64,000 nt of DNA from Treponema sp. (GCA_016281495.1 JAEEIU010000060.1:45467-109466), one strand, 5' to 3'. Numbered from the stretch's first letter, positions 36,946 through 46,685 are shown. Program-made: numbers and translations. The notes: generated by a model not told the origin, from the letters alone.

Positions 36946-37763
36946 ACATGTCTGATGAAGAATACTTTGAATTTGAATGTGGATATTTCTCCGATAAAGT
37001 TGCCCAGGAAATTATTGACGGGATTCCAAATGAAGAAGATAGTCTGCTAATATTAAAAGAATGCAGACCGGACTTATTAACTGAAAATGATAAAACTAAT
37101 CCACAGGAAATTGTTTATGCAGAATACTTGAGTATGGGTTTTAGGAGAAGTGACAGGTATTTTTACTGTGCGGAATGTCCTAATTGCAAAAAATGTCTGG
37201 GCATAAGGATAAAAGTTAAAGGTTTTGTTCCGTCCAAAAGTCAGAGAAAGGCATACCGTAAAAATCAGGACATTCAGATTCGGCTTGTAACAGATCCTCG
37301 TGATTTTGTAACTGAAGAAAAAATCCAGTTGTTAAAGAATTATGACAGGAGGCATAATCCGGATAAGGATGAAAGCTTTGAAGAGGCAAAGGATTCTTTG
37401 TACAGGTTGAATGGAGTTCGGCAAATTGATGAAGAATACCTGAAGCATTATCATGGAACGATGAACATTGACTTCCTGCTAGACGGAAAATTAGTTGGAG
37501 TGAGTGTTGTTGACAGGGCCAAAAATGCCTTGTCTTCAAATTATTATTACTTTGACATTTCTGACGAGATTATGAAAAGAAGCATAGGGGTTTTTTCGGT
37601 ATTGGCCGAAATAGATGCATGTAAAGGGCTGCTTTTTGATGGTCAATTGAAAAGCGAGCTGTATTATCTGGGATATTACATAGAAGACTGCAACAAAATG
37701 AATTACAAACACAATTATAACCCACACGAATTGTTGATTGACGGGGAATGGATAAGGCAATAG
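36942..37763 (+). CDS. Aminoacyl-tRNA-protein transferase (Ate1/Bpt family, N-end rule)
   Basis: Moves an amino acid from tRNA to the N-terminus of a protein, marking it for degradation. 273 residues. The Cys cluster CAECPNCKKCLGIRI near residue 70 and the C-terminal block YLGYYIEDCNKMNYKHNYNP with DGEWIRQ are typical of Bpt/Ate1. FDISDEIMKRSIGVFSVLAEI is the GNAT-like core. The start ATGA overlaps the barnase stop, so they are translationally coupled. Whether Leu or Arg is transferred cannot be told. No clpS or aat is in the window. Confidence 0.88.
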   Translation: MNMSDEEYFEFECGYFSDKVAQEIIDGIPNEEDSLLILKECRPDLLTENDKTNPQEIVYAEYLSMGFRRSDRYFYCAECPNCKKCLGIRIKVKGFVPSKSQRKAYRKNQDIQIRLVTDPRDFVTEEKIQLLKNYDRRHNPDKDESFEEAKDSLYRLNGVRQIDEEYLKHYHGTMNIDFLLDGKLVGVSVVDRAKNALSSNYYYFDISDEIMKRSIGVFSVLAEIDACKGLLFDGQLKSELYYLGYYIEDCNKMNYKHNYNPHELLIDGEWIRQ

Positions 37764-37774
37764 GGAGACAGAAG

Positions 37775-38785
37775 ATGAAAAAACTTTTCTTTATCCTGTT
37801 ATTTAGCACAGTTGGACTCTTTTTATGGGCACAGGAAATAACGATTATGTCATATAACATAGCCCATAACAATGTCTATAAAAAAGCCAATTATGACGAG
37901 TGGATAGAACAAATCTGTACCCTAATCAACGGTAACAGAGCGGACATAGTTTTGCTTCAGGAAGTTCCGGTTGCCATGGAAAAGGGGTTTGAAAGCCATT
38001 TATATGGTGATGTGGAAATTCATTTTAAAAGGCCTCAAGAGCATACGATTCTTGATGATATTCATAATGTCCTTGGCGAAAACTGGGCTTATTTGTCTAC
38101 CGCAAATTACCTGCTTCATTCTGGAGTGAACATTGATGGTGTAGAGTATTCTGGTGGAGACATGGCTCAAAACAATGCCGTGTTTTACAATACGGAAAAG
38201 ACCTTTGCACAGGATATGGCAGATGAGTTGGGATTTACTAAATTTCCAGATTGTGAGTACAGATTTAACAAAAACAATGTCCAAGTACTGCATTTTTCGG
38301 TCGCGGATGATGACGGAAATGTTTCGTATTTTATCGTTTCAAATGTGCATCTTCAATCAAAAAATTCAATTGAAAAAAGGAATTCTGATTTACAAAATCT
38401 TGAGGACCTTTTACTGAATGAATTTGGTGGAGAGCTGTTTGATGTTCCGATAATTGTTGGTGGAGATTTTAATACATCAAGGGATGAATTTGACTTGGTG
38501 GGTTTCAACGGTTACATTATTGACGGTGGTTCAAGTCCAAAGACAACGCTTTCAACAACAGGCGACAGATTCAAATATGCCAATGACTATGACCACTTTG
38601 TTTACAATGTTGCAATGATGAAAAAAATCAAAACCGGTACAAGGCGGGCCGTATTTGGGGAATCTGGAACAAACCTGGAAAAGGAAAAAAGTTTTGTTCT
38701 TAATGGAATTGAATTCAAATCTTCAAAAGATATCCGGGAAAAACTGTCGGATCATGTGCCGATTGTCCTGACGCTTGAATTTTAG
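37775..38785 (+). CDS. Exported endonuclease/exonuclease/phosphatase (EEP) family protein
   Basis: About 336 residues from ATG 37775, where AGGGAGA lies upstream. A signal peptide ends at LFLWAQ near residue 19. EEP motifs: MSYNIAHNN, VLLQEVP (metal Glu), NVHLQSKNS, VGGDFNTSRDEF and the final SDHVPIVLTLEF (catalytic His). This fold includes DNase I, phosphodiesterases and sphingomyelinases; the substrate is unknown. Its end position after barnase and the transferase suggests one transcript. Confidence 0.88.
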   Translation: MKKLFFILLFSTVGLFLWAQEITIMSYNIAHNNVYKKANYDEWIEQICTLINGNRADIVLLQEVPVAMEKGFESHLYGDVEIHFKRPQEHTILDDIHNVLGENWAYLSTANYLLHSGVNIDGVEYSGGDMAQNNAVFYNTEKTFAQDMADELGFTKFPDCEYRFNKNNVQVLHFSVADDDGNVSYFIVSNVHLQSKNSIEKRNSDLQNLEDLLLNEFGGELFDVPIIVGGDFNTSRDEFDLVGFNGYIIDGGSSPKTTLSTTGDRFKYANDYDHFVYNVAMMKKIKTGTRRAVFGESGTNLEKEKSFVLNGIEFKSSKDIREKLSDHVPIVLTLEF

Positions 38786-38895
38786 ACATACTTTGAAATA
38801 GACCTTGTTGAATACAGGGTTTTGATATATACTGATTGTAATGACAATTTTGATTTTTACAGAATGACTCATGCGGAATTAAAGTGGGGTAGAAA

Positions 38896-39630
38896 ATGAA
38901 AAAACTGATTTGTGTTTTATTTCTTGTAACAGAAATATTTGTTTTTGGATGTGCTACTAACAGTCAGACAGCTAAACCAGAAGCAGAAGATCAGGTGGAG
39001 AATATCCAGGAAATCACAGATGAAGTTGATATAAAAAAACAGGAAAAAACTCAGGTTGAAAATTCTATTGTAGTAGAAGAAAAAGAAGAAGAGCAAAAGC
39101 CTGCAGATACTAAAGATAAAAAGGAAAACACAAAAAAGAAGGATAAAAAGGCAGACAAAAAAGCTGAAAAACAGGAAAGCGAAAAAGCAAAAGCCGAAGA
39201 AGAACAGCAGGATGATGAGGTTCAGATTGTAGGCAAGCCAAATCCATTTGAAAAGAAATCAAGCCTGGATGCTGCTAACAAAGCTGCCGGTTTTAGTTTT
39301 ATAAGTCCGTCAAAATACACAACTTACGAAGCCAAAGAATACAGAGCCATAAAAGATGAAATGGTGGAGATAATCTACAAAGATTCTTCAAATCCAGATG
39401 AAGACATTCGCGTAAGAAAGGCCAACGGAAACCTTGATATAAGCGGCGATTACAATACCTATTCAACAAATAAAATAGTAAACGATGCCGGTATTCAAAT
39501 TTTGCTGCGTGGAGAAGATGACAGGTATCATGCGGCAACTTGGATTAGCGGTGATTATTCCTATGCAATTGATTCAAAGGCCGGTATTACGGAAAACAAA
39601 CTCAAAGGCTTTGTTCAAAGAATATACTAA
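38896..39630 (+). CDS. Lipoprotein with Lys/Glu-rich linker and small C-terminal domain
   Basis: 244 residues. The lipobox is VFGC near residue 19. Residues 25-115 are a charged, low-complexity linker (KKKDKKADKKAEKQ). The C-terminal 120 residues begin LDAANKAAGFSFISPSKY and end AIDSKAGITENKLKGFVQRI, which resembles DUF4367-type domains, though I cannot confirm this. Ribosome site GGGGT precedes the ATG. It converges on the Rsm22-like gene. Confidence 0.7.
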   Translation: MKKLICVLFLVTEIFVFGCATNSQTAKPEAEDQVENIQEITDEVDIKKQEKTQVENSIVVEEKEEEQKPADTKDKKENTKKKDKKADKKAEKQESEKAKAEEEQQDDEVQIVGKPNPFEKKSSLDAANKAAGFSFISPSKYTTYEAKEYRAIKDEMVEIIYKDSSNPDEDIRVRKANGNLDISGDYNTYSTNKIVNDAGIQILLRGEDDRYHAATWISGDYSYAIDSKAGITENKLKGFVQRIY

Positions 39631-39643
39631 ATTTGATATAGAG

Positions 39644-40822
39644 TTATTTTGAAAATGGTATAAGCACTAGTTTTGTATTGTCAGAAATTCCAAGTGCGGG
39701 ATTGTTGCTGTCTCCACGAATTTCTGGCGATTGGACTTTTATGGTATCATATCGCTGTAAGTTAAAGAATCCGTTTTGTCTTGCATTCGAATCTCCATTT
39801 TTGGCAGAAAGGGGTATCCGTTTTTCTCCATCGCATAAAAGGTAGCGGATACGGCCTGATTTATTCAACATTCCATCTGAAACAACCCTATAACTTGCAT
39901 TGTCAGGCTGTATGGGTACAGAATCAGCTTTACAAAATGCGAAAAAAGTCATCTTTACTGATTCCCTGTCGAGTTTGGCTGAACGTGCAATTGAGGCAAC
40001 TGGTTCACATGGGTTCCATTGGATTTCGGCATGGCAGGTATGGTTGGGTCCTGAAGATAAAACTGGACATGGATGTGATTTCAGGCAGGGGGAAAGAATG
40101 CTGAAGCCGTTTTTTATCAATTCATCACGAACTTGAATCAAACTCCTGCTGGTTTCCAAAAGGGCAGGTTCGGAAATTAAAAGCAGACCAGTGGATTTAA
40201 GGTTTTCAGCTATATGATTTATAAACCCTGAGCGACGTTCTATCTTATCGGCTTTATCTTTCCACAATTCATTAATGGAATGGCTCATTACGATTATGTC
40301 GAATTTTGTGCTCACTGGTGGTAAACCTTGTTGAAGATCTGTTTTTATGGTCCTGACTTTTACGTTTGGATTGTCGTCTCCGTAGATTCTTTTTGCCAAT
40401 TCCATTGCTTTTGTACTTGAATCGACTAGGGTAACTTCAATTTGATTTGTGGTAATTGAAGATAAAAGGTCACAGATAGCCATGCTTGCGGGTGCAGGTC
40501 CACTTCCAATATCAAGAATGGTGACAGTTGAGTCAGATGATTCAGGATATTGTAAAAAAGGGGTACAGGAGTTGATGGCATAAGAAATCTGCATGTAACT
40601 TACAGGCCAATAGTATAAAAGATATGCTCCAAGATGGTCTTTGTTGTCCATATAACCGGAACCGGCCAGTTTCCTATTACCGGTAAGGCCCCGTTGAAGG
40701 GATAAAAGAGCCTGTGAAACACTGGACAATTCCCTGCTGTTCAAGGGGGAGGTGTTTTTGTTTCCCCTCCAGAGTGACAAAAGAGTCGGAATGTGTTTAG
40801 TCAGGGATTTTTCAACATTCAT
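39644..40822 (-). CDS. Rsm22-like class I methyltransferase
   Basis: 392 residues. The SAM-binding motif is VTILDIGSGPAPASMAI near residue 98. The Rsm22 region follows: FDIIVMSHSINELWKD and GLLLISEPALLETS. A Cys-rich piece, SHPCPVLSSGPNHTCHAEIQW, fits the metal-site region of this family. Family members are linked to small-ribosomal-subunit assembly. It overlaps hslO by four bases and probably shares its transcript. Confidence 0.8.
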   Translation of the reverse strand: MNVEKSLTKHIPTLLSLWRGNKNTSPLNSRELSSVSQALLSLQRGLTGNRKLAGSGYMDNKDHLGAYLLYYWPVSYMQISYAINSCTPFLQYPESSDSTVTILDIGSGPAPASMAICDLLSSITTNQIEVTLVDSSTKAMELAKRIYGDDNPNVKVRTIKTDLQQGLPPVSTKFDIIVMSHSINELWKDKADKIERRSGFINHIAENLKSTGLLLISEPALLETSRSLIQVRDELIKNGFSILSPCLKSHPCPVLSSGPNHTCHAEIQWNPCEPVASIARSAKLDRESVKMTFFAFCKADSVPIQPDNASYRVVSDGMLNKSGRIRYLLCDGEKRIPLSAKNGDSNARQNGFFNLQRYDTIKVQSPEIRGDSNNPALGISDNTKLVLIPFSK

Positions 40823-41769
40823 ATTTCACTGATGGGTATGCGGTAAACCGAAGAACAGTTTCTGCAGCAGACTTCCAGTGGATCAGGACCATTTTTGCGT
40901 ATGTCGGAAAGCTCCTGTGCAGGAAGGTTTTTTATGTGATTAAGGTACAGATCTTTGGAACAGGGACAGTCAAAACGAACATCCCGATGTAATGCAATCG
41001 AAGGCTTGAATTCGCGGAATAGTCCATAAACCAAATCTTCAAGTTTCTGACCTTCGCTAAACCATTTGCCAAGGGAAGGCAATGTCTTGAATGCAATCTC
41101 CAGCTTGTCTATTAGCTGATCATCGGAAATGTCAGCGGTAGAAAGTTTGCTGCCCTTTGTTCCGCCCATGTCAGGCATAAGCTGAAGGAATAATCCACCG
41201 GCACCAATAACACGGCCCTGTTTGTCCATTTGGATTCCCGTGTTGAAAGCTGTTTTGGTTTGGACGCTCTGATCAAAGAACTGGACTAAATCCTGTGCGA
41301 TATTTCTTTTGTCGATTTGAATGGAACTTACATAGGGGTTTTTGTCACCTTCAAATAATGTAGACATACTCATTGTACCTGTACCCAAAAAGGGTGACAG
41401 ATCCCAATTTTCAAGAGGTTTTTCCACAGGTATGTTGTCGGTAAAAAGATATCCGCGAATATAGCCGGTTGAATCAACTTCAACAGAAAAGCCCTGGGCC
41501 GGACCATCAACCTCATAGCGCCATGTAACATGTTCCTTGCCTTTTAGCGTTGGAAGAAGCAACGCACCACAAAGGGTTGCTTGTCCAAGTACCATGGTCT
41601 CCAGAATTCCGGTATTATGCTGGGCACGCATCTGGTTTACAAAATGGGTTCCATGGAAAAGTGCACCCCTTGCACGACCATCGGCCAATACAAAAACAAC
41701 CATGTCATCTTTTGGAAGACGCTGCAAATGGGCATTGAGTTCTTGATCTTGAATCTGAGCTTTTATCAT
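40819..41769 (-). CDS. hslO: Redox-regulated chaperone Hsp33
   Basis: Oxidation-activated holdase that protects unfolded proteins. 316 residues. The zinc switch is CPC (FDCPCSK) and CRNC (EVCCRNCSS) near the C-terminus, the normal Cx-C plus Cx2C set. N-terminal motifs DGRARGALFHGTHFVNQMRA and DGPAQGFSVEVDS are typical. A -10-like TATAGT lies six bases before the ATG and no ribosome site is visible. Confidence 0.93.
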   Translation of the reverse strand: MIKAQIQDQELNAHLQRLPKDDMVVFVLADGRARGALFHGTHFVNQMRAQHNTGILETMVLGQATLCGALLLPTLKGKEHVTWRYEVDGPAQGFSVEVDSTGYIRGYLFTDNIPVEKPLENWDLSPFLGTGTMSMSTLFEGDKNPYVSSIQIDKRNIAQDLVQFFDQSVQTKTAFNTGIQMDKQGRVIGAGGLFLQLMPDMGGTKGSKLSTADISDDQLIDKLEIAFKTLPSLGKWFSEGQKLEDLVYGLFREFKPSIALHRDVRFDCPCSKDLYLNHIKNLPAQELSDIRKNGPDPLEVCCRNCSSVYRIPISEI

Positions 41770-41808
41770 GACGTAACTATATCAGATATTTTTGAAAAAT
41801 AGAAGAGC

Positions 41809-43116
41809 TTAGTCATAGCAGGTTCTTCCGCCCCATTCTTTTGAATGTTCGTTTTCATGGGCAATGGCAGCATCAAAATCAACTTCCGGACTGCAATTTC
41901 GTTCGATTTCAAGTGCTGTTGAATGAAGCCGCTTTAAGCATTCAGATTTGTCGTTATAACCGAGTTTTGATTTTTCAATTGAATCGCCAAGGATGCGGAT
42001 GCTTTCGTCATAGATTCGTGTGGGAACAGGGAAGGGGTGGCCGTCTTTTCCTCCGTGTGCAAAACTGAATCTAGCAGGATCACGGAATCGACTGGGTGTG
42101 CCGTGAATGACTTCACTGACCAAAGTAAGGGATTGCAATGTTCTGGGTCCCAATCCTGGTGTGAGAAGCAGGGATTCAAAGTCTTGGGGTTGTGCCGTAT
42201 AAGCTGTGGCAAGGACTCCTCCCAATCGGTTCAAGTCAACATCCTCTGGTTTAACCTCATGATGTACAGGCATGATGCAGTTGCGGCTTCCATCATCCAG
42301 AATTATCTGGCGTTCAATTTCGTCTTTTGCATTTTGAATCGAAAGCTTGTTTTCCTGAGCAAATAGTTCAAGCTGGATTTCCTGTTCTTTTTGTGCATTG
42401 GGATTACCAAATTGCTGGATGTCTTTGATTTCCTTTATGATGTTTTCCGGTTTTTCATGCGATAGGGTAAGAATTGAAGAACGGGTTTTATCTGCCGAGT
42501 TGTCGGTAAGATTAAGAATGGAACCCTGATTTTCCCCTGTGATACCAGAATGCGGTTCTTCAATAAAAGAGCGAAGGTTTGCGGAACACCAGTGGTAGCG
42601 GCGGGCGGTTTTGGTTTTTGTATTCATGCCCTGCTGAACTACAGCCCAATCTCCGTTCTTGCTTAGGATAAAATTATGCTGATAAAGTTGAAATCCATCT
42701 TGAACCGCCGTGCTGTCTATCTTTGCGGAAAGCTTGCTTGCTCGTACAAGATCATCTCCGGGGAGACCTGTGTGTTCAGCTAAAAACAAGAGTTCTTCCG
42801 GTGTGCGTCTTGAATATTTGCCCCTTCCTCCACAAATGCAGAGGCCTAATTCATTTGCCCGGGCATTAAGTCCGCGCTTAAGGGCATACATGACGCTTGT
42901 CGTAATTCCGGAAGAATGCCAGTCCATACCAAGAACTGCGCCCAAAGACTGAAACCACAGCGGATCGCTTAAACGAACAAGGACTTCCTTTCTGCCGTAT
43001 TCAATGAGGAGGGCTTGAATTATTTCTGTACCCAAATCCCGCATTCTGTCGGCAAGCCACTTGGGAACTATGCCATGATGCAGGGGAAGGTCTGCATGTC
43101 CTGTTCGCTTTATCAT
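41809..43116 (-). CDS. DUF763 protein of unknown function
   Basis: 435 residues. The family start MIKRTGHADLPLHHGIVPKW is clear, as are GMDWHSSGITTSVMYALKRG, LCICGGRGKYSRRTPEEL, LLTPGLGPRTLQSLTLVSEV and FSFAHGGKDGHPFPVP. The GLGPRTLQ piece resembles a helix-hairpin-helix DNA-binding motif. DUF763 occurs mainly in archaea and some bacteria and has no known role. Ribosome site AAGGAAA. It sits 39 bases upstream of hslO on the same strand. Confidence 0.88.
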   Translation of the reverse strand: MIKRTGHADLPLHHGIVPKWLADRMRDLGTEIIQALLIEYGRKEVLVRLSDPLWFQSLGAVLGMDWHSSGITTSVMYALKRGLNARANELGLCICGGRGKYSRRTPEELLFLAEHTGLPGDDLVRASKLSAKIDSTAVQDGFQLYQHNFILSKNGDWAVVQQGMNTKTKTARRYHWCSANLRSFIEEPHSGITGENQGSILNLTDNSADKTRSSILTLSHEKPENIIKEIKDIQQFGNPNAQKEQEIQLELFAQENKLSIQNAKDEIERQIILDDGSRNCIMPVHHEVKPEDVDLNRLGGVLATAYTAQPQDFESLLLTPGLGPRTLQSLTLVSEVIHGTPSRFRDPARFSFAHGGKDGHPFPVPTRIYDESIRILGDSIEKSKLGYNDKSECLKRLHSTALEIERNCSPEVDFDAAIAHENEHSKEWGGRTCYD

Positions 43117-43250
43117 TTTCCTTAGGAAATATTAGCACATAAACTGACTTTGTTCTACTTTAATTATCAGTCCATAATATCCATAAAACTTGAATTTTTG
43201 AATGATTTTATGTTACTATAGATAATAATTTAACCTATATAAAGGAGTGA

Positions 43251-44786
43251 ATGATGACAAGTGCAATGATTCAACAAATGATTGCGTTCATTTTGTATTT
43301 GGGCGCAATGATTTTTATCGGCATCAAATTCATGAAGAAAAACAACAGCTCAGCGGATTTCTTTCTTGGTGGACGCAAATTGGGACCATGGACTACCGCT
43401 CTTAGTGCAGAAGCTTCCGATATGTCCGGCTGGCTTTTGATGGGACTTCCGGGACTTGCATATCTTGGTGGAATTAAAGAGGCATTCTGGACCGCTGTGG
43501 GACTTGCAGTAGGAACATATTTAAGCTGGTTGATTGTAGCAAAAAGACTTCGCAAGTGTACGATTACTTATGGAAATTCAATTACCATTCCGGAATTCCT
43601 GAACAACCGCTTTAACGATAAAAAGAAAATAATGGGAACAGTTACTGTTCTGTTTAACATCCTATTCTTTACGATTTATGTTGCATCTGGTTTTGTTGCC
43701 TGTGCAAAATTGTTCAACTCTGTATTTGGCCTTGAATATCACGTGGGTCTTGTAATAGGTCTTGTTGTAATCCTTACATATACAATTACAGGTGGATATT
43801 TCGCAGTTTGTACAACTGACTTTATTCAGGGTACTTTGATGTTCATAGCACTTTTGCTTACTGGTGGTATCCTGATGTTTACTCTTGGAGGACCATCTGT
43901 GGCATTTGCAAAGGTAACCGAGTTTGGTCAGCGCGCCATGAGCGGAGAGTTCAACAGTTTAAGTGAAAAGATGCAGGCCACCTTTAGTGCCAACCAAAAC
44001 TATGGATTTACTTCAATAATTTCCGCAGTTGTTTGGGGATTGGGATACTTTGGTATGCCACACTTTATCGTTCGTTTCATGGGTATCCGCAGCAACAGGG
44101 AAATCAAAATCAGCCGCCGCATTGCAGTCATCTGGGTAATCATCGCCCTGGCAGTTGCAGTATTTGTTGGTGCTCTTGGTTCAGTATATCTTCAGCCGAC
44201 CATCCTGAATACATCTGCCGCAGAAACTGTATTCTCTGAGACACTCAAGCTTATGTTCCCGCCATTTGTTGCAGGTATTTTCCTGTGTGCAATTCTGGCA
44301 GCCGCAATGAGTACAGCAGACAGTCAGCTTCTGGTAGCATCTTCATCATTCAGTCAGGACCTTTATAAGGGCGTTATCAATAAAAAGGCAAGTGACAAAT
44401 CAGTCCTTATGGTGAGCCGCATTTCTGTTTTGGTAATTGCAGCCATTGCTTTCTGTCTTTCACTCGATAAGGACAGCTCAATCTTTAGCTTGGTAAGTTA
44501 CGCATGGGCAGGATTCGGTGGAACTCTGGGACCAATTATCCTTTTGGCCCTTTTCTGGCGTGGTACAACAAACAAGGGTGCGATTGCAGGATTCATCTGT
44601 GCGGGCATTACCGTTGTTGTGTGGAATAAGCTTGGGGCAGACATTCACCCGATCTTTGGCGTATATGAAATCTTGCCGGCCTTTATCATCAACCTTGTTG
44701 TTACAGTAGTGGTTAGCTTGTGTGATAAGAAAAAGGATCCAGAAGTTCTTGCAAAGTTCGATGAATATAAGAAAGCAGCAGACTAA
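43251..44786 (+). CDS. putP: Sodium/proline symporter
   Basis: Takes up proline with sodium. 511 residues with about 13 membrane helices, the normal size. Family motifs: SADFFLGGRKLGPWTTALSA, EASDMSGWLLMGLPG, ITIPEFLNNRF, GYFAVCTTDFIQG, and AILAAAMSTADSQLLVASSS. Two ATGs stand in tandem; the second (43254) has the better spacing to AAGGAG. A terminator follows. Confidence 0.93.
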   Translation: MMTSAMIQQMIAFILYLGAMIFIGIKFMKKNNSSADFFLGGRKLGPWTTALSAEASDMSGWLLMGLPGLAYLGGIKEAFWTAVGLAVGTYLSWLIVAKRLRKCTITYGNSITIPEFLNNRFNDKKKIMGTVTVLFNILFFTIYVASGFVACAKLFNSVFGLEYHVGLVIGLVVILTYTITGGYFAVCTTDFIQGTLMFIALLLTGGILMFTLGGPSVAFAKVTEFGQRAMSGEFNSLSEKMQATFSANQNYGFTSIISAVVWGLGYFGMPHFIVRFMGIRSNREIKISRRIAVIWVIIALAVAVFVGALGSVYLQPTILNTSAAETVFSETLKLMFPPFVAGIFLCAILAAAMSTADSQLLVASSSFSQDLYKGVINKKASDKSVLMVSRISVLVIAAIAFCLSLDKDSSIFSLVSYAWAGFGGTLGPIILLALFWRGTTNKGAIAGFICAGITVVVWNKLGADIHPIFGVYEILPAFIINLVVTVVVSLCDKKKDPEVLAKFDEYKKAAD

Positions 44787-44810
44787 AAGCCATAATATCT
44801 GATTAATTGA

Positions 44811-44845
44811 AACTGTCATGTCATTAAGGCGTGGCAGTTTTTTTA
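44811..44845 (+). terminator. Intrinsic terminator after putP
   Basis: AACTGTCATG (44811-44820) pairs with CGTGGCAGTT (44830-44839) over ten positions with two G-U pairs, then T7. Confidence 0.8.
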
Positions 44846-44854
44846 TTTTAAAAT

Positions 44855-44898
44855 ATTAAAAAAATTGGGACCTGCACTATTGAAATAATACAGGTCCC
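44855..44898 (-). terminator. Intrinsic terminator after the alanine/glycine symporter gene
   Basis: On the minus strand GGGACCTG and CAGGTCCC form eight perfect pairs, extendable inward with two G-U pairs, followed by AA and seven T. Confidence 0.85.
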
Positions 44899-44921
44899 GG
44901 AAGATTTATAAATAATTGTTT

Positions 44922-46355
44922 TTATTGAAGTTTTGGATACTTGTTAAAGTATGCCTTTGTTTCTTTTGCTACAATACCGGCAAGGACTATAAGGGCGATA
45001 CAGTTAGGAATTGCCATGAGTCCGTTGAAGATGTCGGCGATGTCGAATACTGTCGTAACGGTAAAGTAAGGTCCGATTGCAACGGCAACGATGTAAAGAA
45101 TGCGGTAAACCATTACAGCACCCATTTTTCCGTTTGTGATGTATTCAAGACACTTTTCTGAGTAGTAGTCCCATCCGAGAATTGTTGTGAATGCAAAGAA
45201 TGCAAGACAAAGCATGAGAAGGAACTTGATTGAAACTCCATCGCCACCCAAATCCCAAGAAAGGGCGTTAGCGGTAAGCTGAACTCCAGCCCAACCGTTT
45301 GCCTCATACTGAGCGAAGAACTCTGAATTTGTCATGGCAAGAACAATTGCAAGACCTGTCATTGTACAAACAATCAAAGTGTCGATGACGGTTCCTGTCA
45401 TGTTAACAAGACCCTGTTCAACAGGCTCGTTTGTCTTAACTGGAGCGGCGGCAATTGGAGCAGAACCGAGACCTGCCTCGTTAGAGAAGATACCGCGTGC
45501 AATACCTTTCTGCATGGAGTCCAAAACCTGTTTCATTACCCAACCGGCAGCACCACCAGCGGCTGCCTTCCATCCGAATGCAGACTTAAAGATAAGTGCA
45601 AAGGCGGCAGGGATGTCTGTAAAGTTCATGATGATGACAGAGAGTCCGAGGAATACGTAGATGATAGCCATAGCAGGAACAATCTTTTCCGCTACTTTAG
45701 AGATTCTCTTAAGACCACCGATGATAACAAGAGCGGCACAGAGAGTAACGACAATGCCACCGATTACTGTAGCCCAAGAATAAGAGTTGCCGGCAAATTC
45801 GAAAGCAGTGCCAGAATTGCTAAAGGCCATATTTACTGCGTCTGTAATACCGTTTACCTGGGTCATTGTACCGATACCCAAGAGACCTGCAAGGACTCCA
45901 AAAACGGCAAAGAGGATGGCAAGCCACTTCCAGCTTTTTCCCATACCCTTTTCGATTGTGTAGAAAGGTCCACCAAGAATATGACCGTCCGGCTTTACCT
46001 CACGATATTTGATGGCGAGCATACATTCCGCATATTTTGTTGCGGTACCAAGAATGGCGGCAATCCACATCCAGAAAAGAGCACCAGGTCCACCGGCTGC
46101 AATGGCTGTTCCTACACCGACAATGTTACCTGTACCGATTGTAGCGGAAAGAGCTGTACAAAGTGCGGCAAAACCAGAAAGTTCTCCGCTTCCTTCGTTT
46201 TTCTTGAAGATGCCCTTAAAAGCCCTTCCCAGTTTTGTAAACTGAATGCCTCTTGCAGCAAAGGTCATAATCAAACCTGTTGCAAGAATCAATACCATTG
46301 TCGGGATGCCCCAGACAACACCGTCAATTTTTGAAACGATTTCACTGAACGACAT
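44922..46355 (-). CDS. Alanine/glycine:cation symporter (AGCS family)
   Basis: Sodium-coupled uptake of alanine or glycine. 477 residues with about 11 helices. Family motifs: ALSATIGTGNIVGVGTAIAA, GPGALFWMWIAAILGTATKY, GILSNEAG-type motif read here as RGIFSNEAGLGSAPIAAA, and LGWDYYSEKCLEYI. The glycine riboswitch upstream points to glycine as a regulating and probably transported substrate. Ribosome site GGGG lies nine bases before the ATG. Confidence 0.93.
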   Translation of the reverse strand: MSFSEIVSKIDGVVWGIPTMVLILATGLIMTFAARGIQFTKLGRAFKGIFKKNEGSGELSGFAALCTALSATIGTGNIVGVGTAIAAGGPGALFWMWIAAILGTATKYAECMLAIKYREVKPDGHILGGPFYTIEKGMGKSWKWLAILFAVFGVLAGLLGIGTMTQVNGITDAVNMAFSNSGTAFEFAGNSYSWATVIGGIVVTLCAALVIIGGLKRISKVAEKIVPAMAIIYVFLGLSVIIMNFTDIPAAFALIFKSAFGWKAAAGGAAGWVMKQVLDSMQKGIARGIFSNEAGLGSAPIAAAPVKTNEPVEQGLVNMTGTVIDTLIVCTMTGLAIVLAMTNSEFFAQYEANGWAGVQLTANALSWDLGGDGVSIKFLLMLCLAFFAFTTILGWDYYSEKCLEYITNGKMGAVMVYRILYIVAVAIGPYFTVTTVFDIADIFNGLMAIPNCIALIVLAGIVAKETKAYFNKYPKLQ

Positions 46356-46372
46356 AATTGAACGTCCCCGTT

Positions 46373-46560
46373 AAAAAAAATAAGAGCAGGAATCAAACTT
46401 TAAAAGCCTGTACCCGCTCTCTGAAGAGGTAAGAACAATTCTACTTGTGAATGCTCTGTCCCTTGTACCTGAGATATTGGAAGTAAAACTTGAATGAACA
46501 AATCCGCCTTCCTTAAACCTTCGGTGCTCCACGGGAATGTGGAGACTCTCCAGAGAATTA
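46373..46560 (-). promoter_or_regulatory. Glycine riboswitch with terminator, controlling the AGCS symporter
   Basis: On the minus strand the aptamer (46556 to 46453) shows GGAGAG, then GCACCGAAGG, then ATCTCAGGTACAAGGGACAGAG, the hallmark of the glycine aptamer. Only one aptamer is visible. Downstream, AGAGCGGG (46413-46420) pairs with CCTGCTCT (46383-46390) and T8 follows after TA, an intrinsic terminator. A TATAAT at 46588-46593 is the likely -10 box. Terminator architecture suggests an ON or OFF transcriptional switch. Confidence 0.9.
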
Positions 46561-46650
46561 CCGCAAGACCACAATCAATACGGCAACATTATAACTCTAT
46601 CATATTACGGTGCTTTGTTCAAGAGATGTATCATAAGATGAATCTTTTTC

Positions 46651-46679
46651 TTGACCGATGACTTTTTAGACTGTATTCT
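46651..46679 (+). promoter_or_regulatory. Candidate promoter of the DUF234-type ATPase gene
   Basis: TTGACC (46651-46656), a 17-base spacer and TATTCT (46674-46679), ending six bases before the ATG. Confidence 0.5.
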
Positions 46680-46685
46680 ATAAAT

